In this document: positions 41,002 to 48,791 of the stretch, in pieces
Numbering within the stretch: the first letter of the stretch is position 1
Layout of the letters: each line of letters starts with the position of its first letter
Source of the DNA: Agromyces mariniharenae
GTDB taxonomy: Bacteria > Actinomycetota > Actinomycetes > Actinomycetales > Microbacteriaceae
Assembly (NCBI RefSeq): GCF_008122505.1
Contig: NZ_VSSB01000002.1
Coordinates: 124,001-188,000, forward strand
Direction of reading: 5' to 3'
Length of the DNA: 64,000 nucleotides
Notes under the pieces: model-generated
The model's input: only the letters and a program-made list of their open reading frames with translations
Databases searched by the model: none
Told to the model about the DNA's origin: nothing
Position numbers and translations under genes: made by a program

Positions 41002-42870
41002 TCATCCGCGCGCCCGGCCCGCGCCGGCGGGCTCCTGCACCTCCGCCCGACGGACGAGGAGGTCGTCCAGCAGGCGCTCGAGCACGGCGAGGCCGTCGGG
41101 CGAGGTGACCGACTCGAGGTGCCCCTGCACGGATGCCACGGCGGGCCCCCGCAGTGCGTCGACCACGTCGGTCGTGGCATCCGCGGCCACCTCGAGCCCG
41201 AGCCGCGGGCTCATCGAACCCGCCGGTGCGAGGGCGGAGAACGTGTTGTAGAAGCCGATGGCCGCGCGCTGCCCGAACACGTCGACGTCGAGCTGCACGC
41301 CCTGGCGCGGCGCGGGCAGCGGCGCGAGCTCGAGCCCGGCGAGGCCGGCGAGCACCTGGTGGCTCAGGCAGACCGCGAGGAGCGGTCGACCCGTCGCGAG
41401 CCGTGCAGCGATGAGTTCGCGCAGGCGGCCGACTCGAGGGTCGTCGAGGTCGCGCGGGTCGCCGGGACCGGGCCCGAAGACGACCAGGTCCTCCGACGGC
41501 GCCTCGGCCGCGTCGTGCCACGGCACCACCCGCGGCTCGAGCCCGAGGTGGCGGAGCTGATGGGCGAGCATCGTCGTGAAGTCGTCGCCGGCGTCGATGA
41601 CGAGTGCGGTCGCCGCCCGCGGGGGTCTCGCCGCCTGCGGCGTCCGCCAGAACGGCGCGAGCCGGTCGTTGCGCGACTCGAGGAGCGTCTCGAGGCGGGC
41701 GGCGTCGACGCGCCGGTCGGAGGACGCCGCACGTGGGAGCGCGCCGAGGGCCGTGAGCACGCCGGCCGCCTTCGCCCGGGTCTCCGCCACCTCGCCGTCG
41801 GGGTCGGAGTGACGCACGAGGGTCGCGCCGACGGGCACGCGAATGCGGCCGACGCCGTCGACGTAGGCGGCGCGGATGAGGATCGGGGCGTCGACGTCGT
41901 AGCCGCCCCGGCGCGGCGTGAAGCGGGCGAGCACGCCGGCGTAGTAGCCGCGCGGCGTCGGCTCGTGCCGCGCGATCACCGCGCACGCGTTCCCCATCGG
42001 CGAGCCCGTGACCGTCGGCGCGAACATCGTGCGCCGCAGCACCTCGCGCGGGTCGAGCGACGAGCGTCCCTCGAGCAGGTACTCGGTGTGCGTGAGTCGC
42101 GACATCCGCTTGAGGAACGGACCACGGATGCGCCCGCCGTCGGGGCAGACCGCGCTCATCATCTTGAGCTCCTCGTCGACGACCATGACGAGCTCCTCGC
42201 GCTCCTTCACGTCGTCGAGGAAGGCGAGCAGGGCGTCGTCGTCGTGCGCCGCGTCGCCGTGCCGGAACGTGCCGCTGATCGGGTTCATCGAGATGAGCCC
42301 GTCGATCGACGACACGTGCCGTTCGGGCGTCGCACCCACCGCGGCGAGCTCGGGGGTACTGAACGCGAACGTCCAGTACGCGCCCGTCTCGTGCTCGAGC
42401 AGTTGCCGGAGCCAGCCGAGCACCGCGACGGCGGGCGCGGCATCCGTCGACCCCGTGAACTCGCGGCGGATGACGAAGTTCGCGCCCTCGCCGCGCCCGA
42501 TCTCGTCGTCGATGACGCGGCGCACGACGTGGGCGTAGTCGGCGTCGCTCACGTCGACGTCGAGGTCGTCGACGATCACCGGATGCCGCGGCAGCTGCGC
42601 GATCGCCTCGGCGACGCCGAGCGACTCGCGGTCGCGCACGACGAGGCAGCGGATCGGCGCGCCGTCGTCATGCGCCGCGAAGCCGCGCTCGCGCACCTGG
42701 CGGAACGGCACGAGCGCGAGCACCTCCGCACCGTCGAGCGGGATGTCGGCGAGGCGGTCGACGTCGACGACGTCGCCGACGAGCACGTCGAGCACCGGTT
42801 CGTGCTCGCGATGGATCACCGCGAACGGGGGCGCGTCGGCGGCGAGGAGCGAGGGGAGCAGGCGGGTCAT
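41002..42870 (-). CDS. Fused TrpE-TrpG-type anthranilate synthase, PhzE-like
   Basis: 622 aa. The chorismate-binding part (about 1-410) contains GEGANFVIRREF, GATPERHVSSIDG, MNPISGTFRHG, VDEELKMM, RLTHTEYLLEGRS and FAPTVTGSPMGN. The C-terminal class I glutamine amidotransferase (about 430-610) has GPGPGDPRD, Cys501 in AVCLSHQ, and His584/Glu586 in VQGHLES. The sequence is closer to PhzE (aminodeoxyisochorismate synthase) than to classic TrpE. However, the upstream tryptophan attenuator argues that it makes anthranilate for tryptophan or a Trp-derived product. No other trp or phz gene is in view. Confidence 0.9.
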   Translation of the reverse strand: MTRLLPSLLAADAPPFAVIHREHEPVLDVLVGDVVDVDRLADIPLDGAEVLALVPFRQVRERGFAAHDDGAPIRCLVVRDRESLGVAEAIAQLPRHPVIVDDLDVDVSDADYAHVVRRVIDDEIGRGEGANFVIRREFTGSTDAAPAVAVLGWLRQLLEHETGAYWTFAFSTPELAAVGATPERHVSSIDGLISMNPISGTFRHGDAAHDDDALLAFLDDVKEREELVMVVDEELKMMSAVCPDGGRIRGPFLKRMSRLTHTEYLLEGRSSLDPREVLRRTMFAPTVTGSPMGNACAVIARHEPTPRGYYAGVLARFTPRRGGYDVDAPILIRAAYVDGVGRIRVPVGATLVRHSDPDGEVAETRAKAAGVLTALGALPRAASSDRRVDAARLETLLESRNDRLAPFWRTPQAARPPRAATALVIDAGDDFTTMLAHQLRHLGLEPRVVPWHDAAEAPSEDLVVFGPGPGDPRDLDDPRVGRLRELIAARLATGRPLLAVCLSHQVLAGLAGLELAPLPAPRQGVQLDVDVFGQRAAIGFYNTFSALAPAGSMSPRLGLEVAADATTDVVDALRGPAVASVQGHLESVTSPDGLAVLERLLDDLLVRRAEVQEPAGAGRARG

Positions 42871-42917
42871 GTCGGTCTCCGGTCGGGCCCTCGGCCGGAA
42901 CGTCCCCGCACATGCGA

Positions 42918-42941
42918 GACGACCGCCCTCGGGCGGTCGTC
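42918..42941 (-). terminator. Attenuator terminator hairpin of the anthranilate synthase leader
   Basis: GACGACCGCC and GGCGGTCGTC form a perfect 10-bp stem around CGAG on the minus strand, about 27 nt downstream of the leader-peptide stop. The strand CCGCC of its left arm can instead pair with GGCGG just after the leader stop (42964-42968), an antiterminator option. Confidence 0.78.
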
Positions 42942-42967
42942 GTGCGTCGGTACGCGTGGAGGGCCGC

Positions 42968-43006
42968 CTAGGAGGCGGGCCACCAGGTGCGGATCGACGC
43001 GGTCAT
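42968..43006 (-). CDS. trpL: Tryptophan leader peptide (12 aa)
   Basis: A 13-codon ORF encodes MTASIRTWWPAS with two adjacent Trp codons (TGG TGG) and stops with TAG. It begins 7 nt after a TAGAGT -10 box, so it is itself leaderless. The Trp codons and stop lie inside a self-complementary segment (CCGCC-TCCTA-GGCGG). The layout is the textbook ribosome-mediated attenuator: stalling at the Trp codons frees the segment after the stop to pair with the terminator's left arm. Confidence 0.85.
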   Translation of the reverse strand: MTASIRTWWPAS

Positions 43007-43013
43007 GACGAGC

Positions 43014-43019
43014 ACTCTA
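43014..43019 (-). promoter_or_regulatory. -10 box of the tryptophan-attenuated transcript
   Basis: TAGAGT on the minus strand ends 7 nt before the leader-peptide ATG at 43006. Confidence 0.6.
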
Positions 43020-43059
43020 TGGCATGCCATCGACCGGCGCACCCCGCGTGGCGCGCCGT

Positions 43060-43065
43060 TACGAT
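43060..43065 (+). promoter_or_regulatory. -10 box of leaderless methyltransferase promoter
   Basis: TACGAT lies exactly 6 nt before GTG 43072. Divergent from the anthranilate synthase leader, whose -10 box is 40 bp away. Confidence 0.6.
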
Positions 43066-43071
43066 GCGATG

Positions 43072-43923
43072 GTGCACGCAGGCCCCCGTTCCGAGAACCT
43101 GCCGCCGGCATCGCCGGCGTCGGAGCCCGATCCCTCCCTCGTCGCGCGGCTGCGCGCCGCCGGCTGCGTCTTCGCCGAGGACGAGGCGCTGCTCCTCGCG
43201 GCGGCGGTCGAGGGCCGGGCGGATGCCGCGTCGGAGCTCGAGCGCCTCGTCACGCGCCGCGTTGCCGGGGGGCCCCTCGAGCAGGTGCTCGGCTGGGCGG
43301 AGTTCGCGGGCCTGCGGATCGTGGTGGAGCCCGGCGTGTTCGTGCCGCGGCGGCGCACCGAGCTCCTCGCCGCTGAGGCCGGTCGGCTCGCGTCCGCCGT
43401 CGCCGGGCGGCCCGCGGTCGTGGTGGACCTCTGCTGCGGCGCGGGTGCGATCGGGGCGGCCGTCGTCGCCGCGGTCGAAGGCGCCGGGGGCCGTGTCGTT
43501 CTCGTCGCCGCCGACATCGACCCCAACGCCGTGCGCGCCGCGCGCCGCAACCTCGAGCCGCTCGGCGCCCTGGTCGTCGAGGGCGACCTGTTCGACCCCC
43601 TGCCGGCCGACGTCCGGGGACGCGTCGACGTGCTCGCCGTGAACGCGCCGTACGTCCCGACCGCGGAGATCGCGATGATGCCGCCCGAGGCGCGCGACCA
43701 CGAGGCGCACGTCGCGCTCGACGGCGGCGACGACGGCCTCGACGTGCACCGACGCGTCGCGGCATCCGCCGCCGAGTGGCTCGCGCCCGGCGGTCACCTG
43801 CTCGTCGAGACGAGCCGCGGCCAGGCGGCCCGCACGACCGCCGCGGTCGAGGCCGGTGGGCTCGAGACGCGCGTGCTGCGCGACGACGAGCTCGACGCCA
43901 CGGTGGTCGTCGGACGCTGCTGA
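43072..43923 (+). CDS. Putative protein N5-glutamine methyltransferase (PrmC/HemK-like)
   Basis: 283 aa. The substrate motif reads LAVNAPYVPTAEI (NPPY-like, with Ala for the first Pro), the motif I equivalent is VVDLCCGAGAIGAAV, and EQVLGWAEFAGLRIVVEPGVFVPRRRTE is the PrmC-type N-terminal link. This is the secondary actinobacterial PrmC paralogue type, so the target may not be release factors. GTG 43072 is favoured by promoter spacing; ATG 43069 is one codon upstream. Confidence 0.87.
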   Translation: MHAGPRSENLPPASPASEPDPSLVARLRAAGCVFAEDEALLLAAAVEGRADAASELERLVTRRVAGGPLEQVLGWAEFAGLRIVVEPGVFVPRRRTELLAAEAGRLASAVAGRPAVVVDLCCGAGAIGAAVVAAVEGAGGRVVLVAADIDPNAVRAARRNLEPLGALVVEGDLFDPLPADVRGRVDVLAVNAPYVPTAEIAMMPPEARDHEAHVALDGGDDGLDVHRRVAASAAEWLAPGGHLLVETSRGQAARTTAAVEAGGLETRVLRDDELDATVVVGRC

Positions 43924-43931
43924 CGCGGGGC

Positions 43932-44594
43932 TCAGGCGCCGCCCGCTCCCGACTCGCGCGAGGCCTCGAGGATCTGCTGCACCTCCGTGTCGGAGGTCTG
44001 CCGGAAGTCGAGGTAGTGCATGCCCACCGCCATGAACCCCGGCGGCGTCGAAAGGCACACGACCTCGTCGACCTCGGGCATCGCCGCGAGCTCGGCCATG
44101 CTGTCGGGGGCGCCGACGGGCATCGCCAGCACGACGGATGCCGCGCCGAGCTCCTTCGCGACGACCGCCGCGACCCGCGCGGTCGCACCGGTCGCCACCC
44201 CGTCGTCGACGATCACGGCGGTGCGGCCCGTGAGGTCGACCGGTGCGGCGCCACCGCGGAACCGCGCGACCCGCGCCTCGAGCTCCGCACGCTCCTTCCG
44301 CTCGACGGCGGCGAGCTCGGCGTCGCGCACCCTGCCGTAACGCAGGACGTCGTCGTTGAGCACTCGGGCACCTCGCTCGCCGATGGCGCCCATGGCGACC
44401 TCGGGCTGGCGCGGAAGCCCGAGCTTGCGCACGACGAGCACGTCGAGCGGCGCGCCGAGCGCCCTGGCGAGCTCGTCCGCCACGGGGACGCCGCCGCGGG
44501 GGAGTCCGAGCACGACCGGACGATCGAGCGCCCGGCCCGCGAACGCCCGCGCCAGCCGTCGGCCCGCGTCGCGTCGATCGGTGAAGTGCTCCAT
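43932..44594 (-). CDS. Phosphoribosyltransferase family protein
   Basis: 220 aa. The PRPP-binding loop is AVIVDDGVATGATARVA, and VVLGLPRGGVPVADELARALGAPLDVLVVRKLGLP is the N-terminal region common to stand-alone actinobacterial PRTases of unknown substrate (often linked to dormancy or Universal-stress loci). ATG 44594 has a GAGCAT box 6 nt upstream. Convergent with the PrmC-like gene, 8 bp apart. Confidence 0.88.
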   Translation of the reverse strand: MEHFTDRRDAGRRLARAFAGRALDRPVVLGLPRGGVPVADELARALGAPLDVLVVRKLGLPRQPEVAMGAIGERGARVLNDDVLRYGRVRDAELAAVERKERAELEARVARFRGGAAPVDLTGRTAVIVDDGVATGATARVAAVVAKELGAASVVLAMPVGAPDSMAELAAMPEVDEVVCLSTPPGFMAVGMHYLDFRQTSDTEVQQILEASRESGAGGA

Positions 44595-44826
44595 GTCGTG
44601 ATGCTCGCACTCGGTGCTGCGGGATGCCACCCCCTGGGGCTCGCGCCAATAGCCGTCGGCACCCACTGCGTCAAGCCCTGTCTTCGGCCGACCCCGCCGC
44701 CTAGCGTTGGAGATCCGACGGCAGGGGACGATGGGCGATCGGAGCACCGGCGCCGCGTGACCGTCGGGACGGAGAACACCGAAGACGCCTGAGTGACGAC
44801 TGAGGGGTCGCACCCAGGGCGGGGGA

Positions 44827-44859
44827 GCGGGTCGGATGACTGGGGGTCATCCGACCCGC
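44827..44859. terminator. Strong orphan hairpin terminator
   Basis: A perfect 14-bp stem, 44827-44840 with 44846-44859, around TGGGG. It has no annotated gene immediately upstream on either strand. Confidence 0.7.
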
Positions 44860-44980
44860 GTGTTCCGTCTGCGCACGAACTGCGCGTGACGCCGCGCCGT
44901 CACCGTCACCGTCCGCGAAAGCGTTCTCCCGCGTCACTCGCGGACCGTCGACCCGGCCCGCACGCCGATCCCGAGCGAAG

Positions 44981-45009
44981 TTCGCGTATCGGGATGCGTC
45001 GCCTATGCT
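44981..45009 (+). promoter_or_regulatory. Promoter of the vWA/solute-binding gene
   Basis: TTCGCG (44981-44986) and TATGCT (45004-45009) with a 17-bp spacer. It predicts an 80-nt leader that contains a 7-bp hairpin. Confidence 0.5.
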
Positions 45010-45094
45010 GATGGGCATCCTTCCCCCAGGACCGGGGGAACCCGTCCAGTGAGGGAAACGGCGGCGCCACGGCACCGTCCAGCTTGGAGTGTCC

Positions 45095-46801
45095 GTGGGG
45101 CGTCACAGCGTGAAGGCTCCGGCGAAGAGGCCGGGGCGCGCACTCATCCTTTCCATCGTCGCGGCGCTCGCGGTCGTGGGCATCGTGGCGTCCGGCGTCT
45201 TCGTCTGGGTCGGCGGCTACCTGAACCCCCTGTTCGCCGCGGCCGACGCGGGCTGCGCCGGCAGTGAGCGGCTCGCCATCGTGGCCGACACGACGATCGC
45301 GCCGGCGCTCACCGACATCGCGAAGGAGTTCGACGCGAACTCGGAGACCTGCGTGCAGACGAAGATCACGTCGCAGGACTCGGCCGACACGTCGGCGGTG
45401 CTCGCGTCGGGCGGACTGGACGCCGACGCGTGGATCCCCGAGTCCGACGTGTGGGTCGACCGCATGTCCGCCACCGCCGCCTCGCTGGGGCAGACCCCGC
45501 CCGAGGTGGAGGTGGGCGAGGCGGTCGCAGCGACGCCCGTCGTGTTCGCCGCACCGGCCACCAAGGCCGCCCAGATCGCGAGCGAGCCGGTGACCTGGAG
45601 CCGCGTGCTCGGCGGCGGCATGCCCACGATCCTGCCCGATCCCGAGGCATCGTCGACCAGCCTCGCAGGGCTCCTCGCCCTGCGCGGGCACTCCTCGCCC
45701 GACGATCCGCGCCAGTTCGCGGGCGCCATGATCGAGCTCGGCAAGTCCATTCCCGCATCGACGGGAGCGGCGTTCGCGGCGCTCGCCGCGGTGCAGCAGC
45801 CGAGCGTCGTGATCACGAGCGAGGCGCAGGTGGCGGCGTACAACCTCGAGGAGCCGGCGGAGACGCTCGTCGCGGCCTACCCGGCCGACGGCACCGTGCT
45901 GGTCGAGTACCCGTTCGTGCGCCTCCCGTCGCAGTCCGACGACGAGGCGACCGCCGACGGCGCCGCGAACGCGACGAAGACCCGTGCCGAGCTGCTCACG
46001 GCCTTCGCGGCGGCGGTTCGCGATGCGACCGATCGGCTCGCGGCCGACGGCTTCCGCGCGCCCGACGGCACGGGCGCGATCGACGTCGCCGGCCTCGCGG
46101 CCGAGGGACCCGTGGGAGCGGCGACGGAGCTCGACGCCGCCGCACAGCTCGAGATCCTCCGGGCGTGGGCCGTGCTGACGCTCCGCTCGCGCATGCTCGC
46201 CGTCATCGACGTGTCGGGCTCGATGGAGGAGCCCGCGGAGAGCGGACTGCGGCGCATCGACATCTTCCAGCAGGCGGCGATCGGCGCCATGGAGAAGTTC
46301 TCGGGCGAGGTCGAGCTGGGCGTCTGGGTCTTCTCGACCGCGCGCAACGGCGACCTCGACTGGGAGGACCTGTCGCCGATCGCGCCGCTCGCCGACCAGG
46401 CGCACAAGGCCCAGATCGCCGGCATCATCCAGTCGCTGCCGGCCCGACTCGGCGGCGCCACCGGACTCTACGACACGACCCTCGCGGCCGTGCAGCGCGT
46501 GCGCGAGTCGTACGACCCCGAGAAGGTGAACTCGGTGCTGCTCATCACCGACGGCCGGAACGAGGACGAGAACGGCATCGACCTCGACACGCTGCTCGCC
46601 GAGCTCGCCAAGATGGACGACCCGACGAAGCCGGTGCCGGTCATCATGATCGGATTCGGTCCCGACACCGACCTCGCGGCGATGCAGCGCATCGCGCAGG
46701 CGACGAAGGGCGCGGCGTACTCCGCCTCGCGGCCCGAGGACCTCGGCACGGTGCTCGTCGACGCGCTCTCGCAGCGCACCTGCCGCCCGAACTGCGGCTG
46801 A
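45095..46801 (+). CDS. Membrane-anchored solute-binding and vWA domain protein
   Basis: 568 aa. A basic N-terminus and one helix (LILSIVAALAVVGIVASGVFVW) place the rest outside the cell. Residues about 55-330 resemble an extracellular solute-binding protein (LAIVADTTIAPALTDIAKEF... and GLDADAWIPESDVW). Residues about 365-550 are a von Willebrand A domain with MIDAS motif AVIDVSGSMEEP, a Thr in GGATGLYDT and Asp in LLITDGRNEDE. The start GTG 45095 is 5 nt after GGAG; GTG 45089 overlaps that site. Such fusions are seen in actinobacteria; ligand and partner are unknown. Confidence 0.88.
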   Translation: MGRHSVKAPAKRPGRALILSIVAALAVVGIVASGVFVWVGGYLNPLFAAADAGCAGSERLAIVADTTIAPALTDIAKEFDANSETCVQTKITSQDSADTSAVLASGGLDADAWIPESDVWVDRMSATAASLGQTPPEVEVGEAVAATPVVFAAPATKAAQIASEPVTWSRVLGGGMPTILPDPEASSTSLAGLLALRGHSSPDDPRQFAGAMIELGKSIPASTGAAFAALAAVQQPSVVITSEAQVAAYNLEEPAETLVAAYPADGTVLVEYPFVRLPSQSDDEATADGAANATKTRAELLTAFAAAVRDATDRLAADGFRAPDGTGAIDVAGLAAEGPVGAATELDAAAQLEILRAWAVLTLRSRMLAVIDVSGSMEEPAESGLRRIDIFQQAAIGAMEKFSGEVELGVWVFSTARNGDLDWEDLSPIAPLADQAHKAQIAGIIQSLPARLGGATGLYDTTLAAVQRVRESYDPEKVNSVLLITDGRNEDENGIDLDTLLAELAKMDDPTKPVPVIMIGFGPDTDLAAMQRIAQATKGAAYSASRPEDLGTVLVDALSQRTCRPNCG

Positions 46802-46819
46802 ACCGCGTCGCACACGACG

Positions 46820-46846
46820 AAGGGCCCGGCGCGATGCCGGGCCCTT
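46820..46846. terminator. Bidirectional hairpin terminator
   Basis: AAGGGCCCGGC (46820-46830) pairs perfectly with GCCGGGCCCTT (46836-46846) around a 5-nt loop, between two convergent genes. Confidence 0.85.
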
Positions 46847-46874
46847 GGTCAGTTCCTGATCGGATGCGTCGCCG

Positions 46875-48434
46875 TCACGCCTCGGCGGAAGCGGCCTCGA
46901 GCGCCGCGTCGCCGTGTGCGTCCGCCGTCATGTCGGCGGGCTTGCGGACGAAGAACGCGCCGACGACCGCGCCGATCGAGATGATCGCCCCGACCAGGAA
47001 CGCCGTGCGCAGGCCGGCCGCCTGCGCGGCCTCGGCGGTCGCTCCCGTCACCGCGACGGAGGCCGTGACGGCTGCCATGACCGTGACGAACAGCGCCGTG
47101 CCGGCGGCGCCCGCGACCTGCTGCACGGTGCCGACGATGGCCGAGCCGTGCGAGTAGAACCGCGGCTCGACCGACCCGAGCGCCGACGTGAACAGCGGCG
47201 TGAACATGAACGCGAGGCCGGCGGACAGCACCACGTGCGCGACGAGCAGCAGCCACGGCGAGGTGGTCTCGGTCACCATCGTGAGCGACCAGAGCACGGC
47301 GCTCACCGCGATGGCGCCCGGCACGAGCAGCGGCGTCGGTCCGAACCGGTCGAACAGGCGGCCGACGGTCGGGCCGAGGAGGCCCATGAGCAGGCCGCCC
47401 GGGAGCAGCAGGAGCCCCGTGATGGCCGGCTCGAGGTGCAGCACGTCTTGGAGGTAGATCGGCAGCAGGATGATCGTGCCGAACAGCGCGGCCATCACGA
47501 TGACCATGAGGCCGACCGAGATCGCGAAGTTGCGCGACCGGAACGTGCGCAGGTCGAGCAGTGCGCGGTCGCGACGCTGCAGCAGCAGCTGGCGCAGGAT
47601 GAACGTCGCGATGCCGATGGCGCCCACGGCGAGCGAGATCCACATGGCGGCGGGGGAGCCCGTGCCCGAGACGACGCCGCCGACGAGGCTGAGGCCGTAG
47701 ACCAGGCCGCCGAAGCCGAACGCCGAGAGGACCACCGAGAACACGTCGATCGGGATGACGCGCGGCTCGCTGACGTTCTCGACGCGGCGGATGCCGATGA
47801 CGAGCATGACCAGGGCGATCGGCAGCACGAGCCAGAACATGTACCGCCACGACAGGTAGGTGAGGATGAGGCCCGAGATCGTCGGCCCGATGGCGGGCGC
47901 CACCGAGATCACGGTCGAGACGCGGCCCATGAAGCGGCCACGGTCGGCCGGCGCCACCAGCGTCATGAGGGTGGTCATGAGCAGCGGCATCATGATGGCC
48001 GTGCCGCTCGCCTGCACGACGCGCGCGAGCAGCAGGACCTCGAAGCCGGGCGCGAGCGCGGCGATCAGCGTGCCCGCGGAGAACAGGCTCATCGCGGCGA
48101 TGAAGATCGGGCGCGTGGCGAACCGCTGCAGCAGGAAGCCCGTGATGGGGATGACGACCGCCATCGTCAGCATGAACGCCGTGGTGAGCCACTGCGCGGC
48201 CTCGATGGTGATGCCGAGGTCGGTGACGAGGTGCGGGATGGCGACGCCCATGATCGTCTCGTTGAGGATGACGACGAAGGCGGACGCGAGGAGCAGCCAG
48301 ATCACGCGCGAGTTGCGCTTGCCGTGGAGGGCCTCGGCGTCGGTGTGGTGGGCGGTCTGGGCGTGGTGCGGAGCCCCGTCGCCGGCGGCGACGGGCTCGT
48401 TCTCGGTCAGGTCGGGAACGGCGCGTTCGGTCAA
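46875..48434 (-). CDS. MDR family MFS transporter (DHA2, 14 helices)
   Basis: 519 aa with about 14 hydrophobic helices. It opens IWLLLASAFVVILNETIMGVAIPHL and contains WLTTAFMLTMAVVIPITGFLLQRF (motif A region) and GPTISGLILTYLSWRYMFWLVLPI (motif C region), typical of EmrB/QacA drug:H+ antiporters. The N-terminal tail is His-rich. The start is uncertain: no ATG or GTG is suitable and TTG 48434 is the best candidate, without a clear ribosome-binding site. Confidence 0.9.
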   Translation of the reverse strand: MTERAVPDLTENEPVAAGDGAPHHAQTAHHTDAEALHGKRNSRVIWLLLASAFVVILNETIMGVAIPHLVTDLGITIEAAQWLTTAFMLTMAVVIPITGFLLQRFATRPIFIAAMSLFSAGTLIAALAPGFEVLLLARVVQASGTAIMMPLLMTTLMTLVAPADRGRFMGRVSTVISVAPAIGPTISGLILTYLSWRYMFWLVLPIALVMLVIGIRRVENVSEPRVIPIDVFSVVLSAFGFGGLVYGLSLVGGVVSGTGSPAAMWISLAVGAIGIATFILRQLLLQRRDRALLDLRTFRSRNFAISVGLMVIVMAALFGTIILLPIYLQDVLHLEPAITGLLLLPGGLLMGLLGPTVGRLFDRFGPTPLLVPGAIAVSAVLWSLTMVTETTSPWLLLVAHVVLSAGLAFMFTPLFTSALGSVEPRFYSHGSAIVGTVQQVAGAAGTALFVTVMAAVTASVAVTGATAEAAQAAGLRTAFLVGAIISIGAVVGAFFVRKPADMTADAHGDAALEAASAEA

Positions 48435-48641
48435 GGAGAGGCGTCCAATCGATCTCGGCGCAGAGCGGCGCCGGAGGAGTTGCGTCGAATGTGAGAGACA
48501 ACCCGCATCGGAGGAGGCGCTATTCCCGAATCGACGGATCGATCGGAACGTATGGAACCTCGCGGCGCGAACGGGTGCGGGTTGCGAATGGGAACGGCGA
48601 TGCGGTCGCGCACGTCGGGCGGTGTGCGCGGTGCGCGCGGA

Positions 48642-48791
48642 CTACGGAGCGGGCGCGGGCCCGTCGGTCGGCGTGGCGTCGGGAAGCCACCCCTCGAGGA
48701 GCTCCTCTTCGGGAGCGACCTCGTCGTCGACCCGTGCTTCGACGTCGCGCTCGGCGTCGTCGTCGGCGGGGATGGCGGTGGGATCGGTCAT
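48642..48791 (-). CDS. 49-aa acidic protein at the end of the NAD operon
   Basis: A hydrophilic, acidic peptide (MTDPTAIPADDDAERDVEARV... ending TDGPAPAP) with no recognisable domain. Its ATG overlaps the stop of the cysteine desulfurase gene as ATGA, so it is coupled to the nad operon. A TATCGT box exactly 6 nt upstream could also give it its own leaderless transcript. Confidence 0.55.
   Translation of the reverse strand: MTDPTAIPADDDAERDVEARVDDEVAPEEELLEGWLPDATPTDGPAPAP

Larger units (their letters stand above)
44595..45094. other. 500-bp region without a supported protein gene
   Basis: On the plus strand a TAGCGT box (44702-44707) precedes a strong terminator hairpin at 44827-44859, defining a possible transcript of about 145 nt. 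A 9-codon ORF, MGDRSTGAA, lies at 44731-44760. Further right are the promoter and leader of the vWA gene, including a hairpin TTCCCCC (45021-45027) with GGGGGAA (45034-45040). I see no longer coding sequence with proper starts. Confidence 0.45.

Noticed and set aside
45010..45094. ydaO/c-di-AMP-like riboswitch before the vWA gene
   Set aside because: GGGGGAACCC is suggestive, but the second conserved block (TTGGGGTGAA-like) and the overall length are missing.
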